Below are positions 8,042-10,333 of a DNA stretch of 10,333 nucleotides, piece after piece. The stretch is taken from positions 1-10,333 of the forward strand of contig DEUM01000024.1 of NCBI GenBank assembly GCA_002362575.1. The letters run 5' to 3'. The position numbers were made by a program, and so were the translations under genes. A model generated the notes under the pieces. The model was not told where the DNA came from. It saw only the letters and a program-made list of their open reading frames with translations, and made no database searches. How positions within the stretch are numbered: the stretch's first letter is position 1; each line of letters opens with the position of its first letter. Source of the DNA: Lachnoclostridium sp. UBA3262. GTDB taxonomy: Bacteria > Bacillota > Clostridia > Lachnospirales > Lachnospiraceae.

Positions 8042-8130
8042 CAGAAATGCCAACAGAATCAGTGAGGCTCTATCAATTCGCGAAGTGAATTACTAAGAGC
8101 CGAGTCGATTCTATTGGCATTTCTGTTTTT
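8042..8130 (+). terminator. Long palindromic terminator after leuA
   Basis: A 12-bp perfect outer stem (8042-8053 with 8114-8125) continues after a C/A mismatch into a 6-bp stem (8055-8060 with 8107-8112). An internal loop follows, then a 6-bp stem (8066-8071 with 8096-8101) and a 5-bp apex stem (8075-8079 with 8087-8091). The hairpin is followed directly by TTTTT at 8126-8130, a Rho-independent terminator for leuA. The complementarity goes on outward imperfectly (7-bp AAACAGG 8027-8033 with 8134-8140), so the whole 8000-8155 spacer is close to one inverted repeat. On the minus strand the tail is only weakly T-rich (TTAATTAG), but it may also stop the convergent carboxyltransferase transcript. 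No gene is seen in 7974-8155. Confidence 0.88.
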
Positions 8131-8155
8131 AACCCTGTTTACGAGTCAGCCGCTG

Positions 8156-9664
8156 CTACAGCGGAATATTCCCATGCTTTTTCGTTACGCTATCCAGAGA
8201 GCGCTTATCGGAGAGAATCATGATATCGCCATAGATTCGCTCCCTTGTCGCCTCCGGTTTAATGATTTCATCGACATAGCCGTGCATGGCGGCGATGCCC
8301 GGATTCATAAATTTTTCATTGTATTCATCTATTTTTTCCTGACGGAACGCTGCTTTTTCTGCCGGGTTCATATCCTTCATTTTTTTACCGTACAAAATAT
8401 CGGCAGCGCCGTCCGCTCCCATGACGGCAACCTCGGCAGTCGGCCATGCGTACACAAAATCCGAGCGCAGGTGACGGCTGCTCATGGCGATGTATGCACC
8501 GCCGTAAGCTTTTCGGAGAATAATGTTAATTTTGATTGTCGTAGCTTCCGAATATGCGTAGAGCAGTTTTGCCCCATGGCGGATAATGCCTTTATATTCC
8601 TGTTCCTTGCCTGGGAGGAATCCCGGTACATCGGTCAGTGTGATAATTGGCAGGTTAAAGGAATCACAGTATCGGATAAACCGTGCCGCCTTATCAGAGG
8701 AATCACAGTCGAGAACCCCCGCCATAAATTTTGGCTGATTTGCGATAATGCCAATAGCAACGCCCTTAATGCGTCCAAAGCCGACTACGACATTGCGGGC
8801 AAATTCTTCCTGTACTTCAAGGAAGGAATTGTCGTCTACGATACCGTCTATCACAGCATGAATATCGTAACTCTGGTTACTATGTTCAGGAATAATGTGA
8901 GCAAGGTCTTCATTGAAGTTTACATTGCTCGTGTATAGTTTCGTGACAGGACGGTTTGAATGGATATAACCGTCTTCATAGCACGGTGGAATAATCGAGA
9001 TGAGTTCACGTACCTTTTTGAAACACTCTCTTTCATCCGGCATATGGAAGTGGGCAACGCCGCTTTTTGCCGCATGTACATTCGCACCGCCCAATTCGTT
9101 TGCCGTAATATCTTCATTCGTAACACTCTTGATGACCTTCGGTCCGGTTACGAACATCTGGCTGATGTCGTCGATAACAAAAATAAAGTCGGTAATGCCG
9201 GGAGAATAGACAGCGCCTCCGGCACAGTTTCCGGCAATAATAGAAATCTGCGGTATGTAGCCGGAAGCCATTGTATTATAGTAGAAAATCTCGCCATATC
9301 CGGCAAGCGCGTTCACGCCTTCCTGAATACGTGCCCCGCCCGAATCGTTAATGCCGATAACGGGACAGCGGCTTTCAATGGCAAGTTTAATGGCGTTTGC
9401 AATTTTAAAACCGTGTTGTTTGCCTAATGTGCCGCCGATAACAGTAAAATCTTCAGAATAGATAACGACCTTCTGACCGCCAATGGTTCCGTAACCGGTA
9501 ATAACACCGTCATATGGAAACTGCCCTTTTTTGATGTTAAAAGCATCTTCCAGATTGGTAATATTTGAACCGATTTCACGGAAAGAATCCCTGTCAAGAA
9601 GCATACAAATGCGCTCCAGCGCATGAAGCTTTCCGAGCTTATGCTGTTTTTCCATATTATACAT
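8156..9664 (-). CDS. Biotin-dependent acyl-CoA carboxyltransferase subunit (PccB/MmdA family)
   Basis: This 502-aa cytosolic protein transfers carboxylate between carboxybiotin and an acyl-CoA. The family includes acetyl/propionyl-CoA carboxylase beta subunits and the alpha subunit of methylmalonyl-CoA decarboxylase. Seen: two crotonase-fold halves. The N-half has NDSGGARIQEG (106-116) and the CAGGAVYSPG oxyanion region (147-156). The C-half has QPKFMAGVLDCDSSDKAARFI (310-330), DVPGFLPG (345-352), and KAYGGAYIAM (385-394) followed by AWPTAEVAVMGADGA (406-420). The residue after GGAY is Ile392; in Streptomyces PccB/AccB this position (Asp versus Ile) sets acyl-CoA preference, so a pure propionyl-CoA enzyme is less certain. 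The start at ATG 9664 is supported by GGTGA at 9672-9676, 7 nt upstream. No biotin carrier, biotin carboxylase or membrane decarboxylase gene lies in the window; the gene converges on leuA and appears monocistronic. Confidence 0.93.
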   Translation of the reverse strand: MYNMEKQHKLGKLHALERICMLLDRDSFREIGSNITNLEDAFNIKKGQFPYDGVITGYGTIGGQKVVIYSEDFTVIGGTLGKQHGFKIANAIKLAIESRCPVIGINDSGGARIQEGVNALAGYGEIFYYNTMASGYIPQISIIAGNCAGGAVYSPGITDFIFVIDDISQMFVTGPKVIKSVTNEDITANELGGANVHAAKSGVAHFHMPDERECFKKVRELISIIPPCYEDGYIHSNRPVTKLYTSNVNFNEDLAHIIPEHSNQSYDIHAVIDGIVDDNSFLEVQEEFARNVVVGFGRIKGVAIGIIANQPKFMAGVLDCDSSDKAARFIRYCDSFNLPIITLTDVPGFLPGKEQEYKGIIRHGAKLLYAYSEATTIKINIILRKAYGGAYIAMSSRHLRSDFVYAWPTAEVAVMGADGAADILYGKKMKDMNPAEKAAFRQEKIDEYNEKFMNPGIAAMHGYVDEIIKPEATRERIYGDIMILSDKRSLDSVTKKHGNIPL

Positions 9665-9724
9665 TTCTTTTTCACCATTCTTTCATGATTTTTTTGCCGC
9701 AAATAGGCATAAAATAACAAATAC

Positions 9725-9759
9725 AATAATATCACATATGAATAATATGTCAATAATAT
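9725..9759. repeat. Three direct copies of AATAATAT across the promoter
   Basis: The octamer AATAATAT occurs at 9725-9732, 9741-9748 and 9752-9759. The copies overlap the -10 box, the spacer and the edge of the -35 box of the leftward promoter. Spacings are 16 and 11 bp, not a uniform helical repeat. They could be regulator half-sites or simply the low complexity of AT-rich promoter DNA; they do not match an operator that I know. Confidence 0.35.
9726..9753 (-). promoter_or_regulatory. Promoter of the carboxyltransferase gene
   Basis: On the minus strand TTGACA (9753-9748) is a perfect -35 box. After 16 nt comes TATTAT (9731-9726), preceded by TGA, which makes an extended -10. Transcription would start near 9719 and give a leader of about 55 nt before ATG 9664. 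It lies entirely outside the large inverted repeat, whose edge is about 20 bp upstream of the -35 box. Confidence 0.72.
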
Positions 9760-9773
9760 GTTGAAAATTTTAA

Positions 9774-10256
9774 GGGCGGTGGGTATTATACAGTTTCTTG
9801 CCTTTATATCACTCCCCGAAAAATTATGTCCCTTCGTTTACAAATACGTCGCCCGAGCATTGTCTGAGATGTCTGCTGTCGTTTTTCCTGCCTTTTGGCA
9901 GTGCGTTCTCACTAAAGCCGCCACGCAGCGCTCCTAATGCACCGCCAGAGTCTATAGCATTACATTGCGGGCAGATGCGAAGCATCCATTCATGAAAGAA
10001 GGATGTCAAAAATGAATGTATTTATTTTTTTCATCCTTCTTTCATGAATGTGCACCTTTGGTGCTGCCCGCAATAGTTGATACCTAAGGCGGTGCATAAA
10101 GAGCGGCGGGCGGCAACACTGCAAAAGGCAGGAAAAACGACAGTGCAGACAGCGAGTTTTGAGAAGGGCGGCGGAGTACTTTTGTAAACGAAGGGAACAA
10201 TTTATTTTTCGTTGGGAGTGATATCCCGGGCAGGAAACCGTATAATACCGCCGCCC
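9774..10256. repeat. Giant imperfect inverted repeat (arms of about 230 nt), no gene
   Basis: The left arm, 9774-10005, is the imperfect reverse complement of the right arm, 10032-10256, with a 26-nt AT-rich loop. Perfectly paired blocks are: 9774-9779/10251-10256; 9782-9791/10240-10249; 9806-9816/10214-10224; 9830-9844/10181-10195 (15 bp); 9876-9897/10122-10143 (22 bp); 9937-9946/10088-10097; 9964-9974/10064-10074 (11 bp); 9987-10005/10032-10050 (19 bp). Between them the arms differ by substitutions and small indels. It lies between two outward-facing promoters. Short open frames within it are mirror images of one another and lack ribosome sites, so I call none a gene. It could be a MITE-like palindromic element, an ancient inverted duplication or a structured RNA. 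I see no clear promoter reading into it and no convincing target-site duplication. Confidence 0.9.
9964..10074. other. Cloverleaf-like four-way junction at the tip of the inverted repeat
   Basis: Within the repeat, the closing stem 9964-9974/10064-10074 encloses three hairpins. The first is a small left one (GATGC-GAA-GCATC, 9974-9986), the second a central 19-bp stem (9987-10005/10032-10050) with an AT-rich loop, and the third a small right one (GCACC-TTT-GGTGC, 10052-10064). The two small hairpins have different sequences, yet each is perfectly self-complementary. This is what a selected DNA cruciform or RNA fold would show. Function unknown. Confidence 0.65.
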
Positions 10257-10302
10257 CAACACAAATGATTAAGGGATTGCTCTGGAAAATTTTACAGAGT
10301 AG

Positions 10303-10332
10303 TTGACTTACCGTTTACATTGATGATATAAT
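10303..10332 (+). promoter_or_regulatory. Rightward promoter at the window edge
   Basis: TTGACT at 10303-10308 (5 of 6 -35 bases), an 18-nt spacer, and a perfect TATAAT at 10327-10332 preceded by TGA (10324-10326), an extended -10. It points out of the window, so its gene is not visible. Nothing else is recognised in 10257-10302. Confidence 0.68.
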
Positions 10333-10333
10333 C

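Noticed and set aside
8114..8938. 274-residue open frame on the plus strand, antisense to the carboxyltransferase
   Set aside because: It has no ribosome site, starts inside the terminator, and its composition is that of a shadow of the well-conserved minus-strand enzyme.
9774..10256. Retron msr-msd or CRISPR-like array
   Set aside because: No reverse transcriptase or cas gene is present and there are no regularly spaced direct repeats; the structure is a single inverted repeat.
9798..10262. Small open frames (60-90 codons) on both strands inside the large palindrome
   Set aside because: They arise from the mirrored arms, carry no ribosome site or recognisable motif, and are better explained as non-coding repeat DNA.

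Overview
The window reads as a chromosomal segment of an anaerobic Firmicute, most likely a Lachnospiraceae/Clostridia relative. The grounds are moderate GC with AT-rich intergenic DNA, strong Shine-Dalgarno sites, sigma-A type promoters, and a cdaA-cdaR pair preceded by two membrane proteins of a kind I associate with that family. The genus cannot be fixed from the sequence alone. There is no phage, IS transposase, CRISPR, tRNA or rRNA.

Layout. (1) 1-2522, rightward: an extended -10 promoter, a MATE-family efflux transporter, and 4 bp later a 347-residue protein of unknown function. (2) 2543-7973, rightward: a textbook sigma-A promoter is followed within about 11 nt of the predicted transcript start by an 11-bp terminator-like hairpin. 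Then come a 2-TM protein, a polytopic membrane protein with a Tyr-rich cytosolic tail, the diadenylate cyclase CdaA, its regulator CdaR (YbbR repeats), and a long-form 2-isopropylmalate synthase LeuA. Overlaps or short gaps with no terminator make these five genes a likely operon linking c-di-AMP synthesis, the envelope and the first committed step of leucine synthesis. The usual glmM partner does not follow cdaR. (3) 7974-8155: a long palindromic terminator between convergent genes. (4) 8156-9753, leftward: a complete biotin-dependent carboxyltransferase (propionyl/acetyl-CoA carboxylase beta or methylmalonyl-CoA decarboxylase alpha type) with its own promoter and no partner subunit downstream. 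(5) 9774-10256: a roughly 480-bp imperfect inverted repeat with arms of about 230 nt and no convincing gene. Its top can fold as a cloverleaf-like four-way junction. It sits between two outward-facing promoters, so it is not an obvious terminator for either side. (6) 10303-10332: a strong rightward promoter at the window edge, for a gene outside.

The most unusual things are the giant inverted repeat at 9774-10256 and the uncharacterised two-gene membrane module leading the c-di-AMP operon with its early 5' hairpin.
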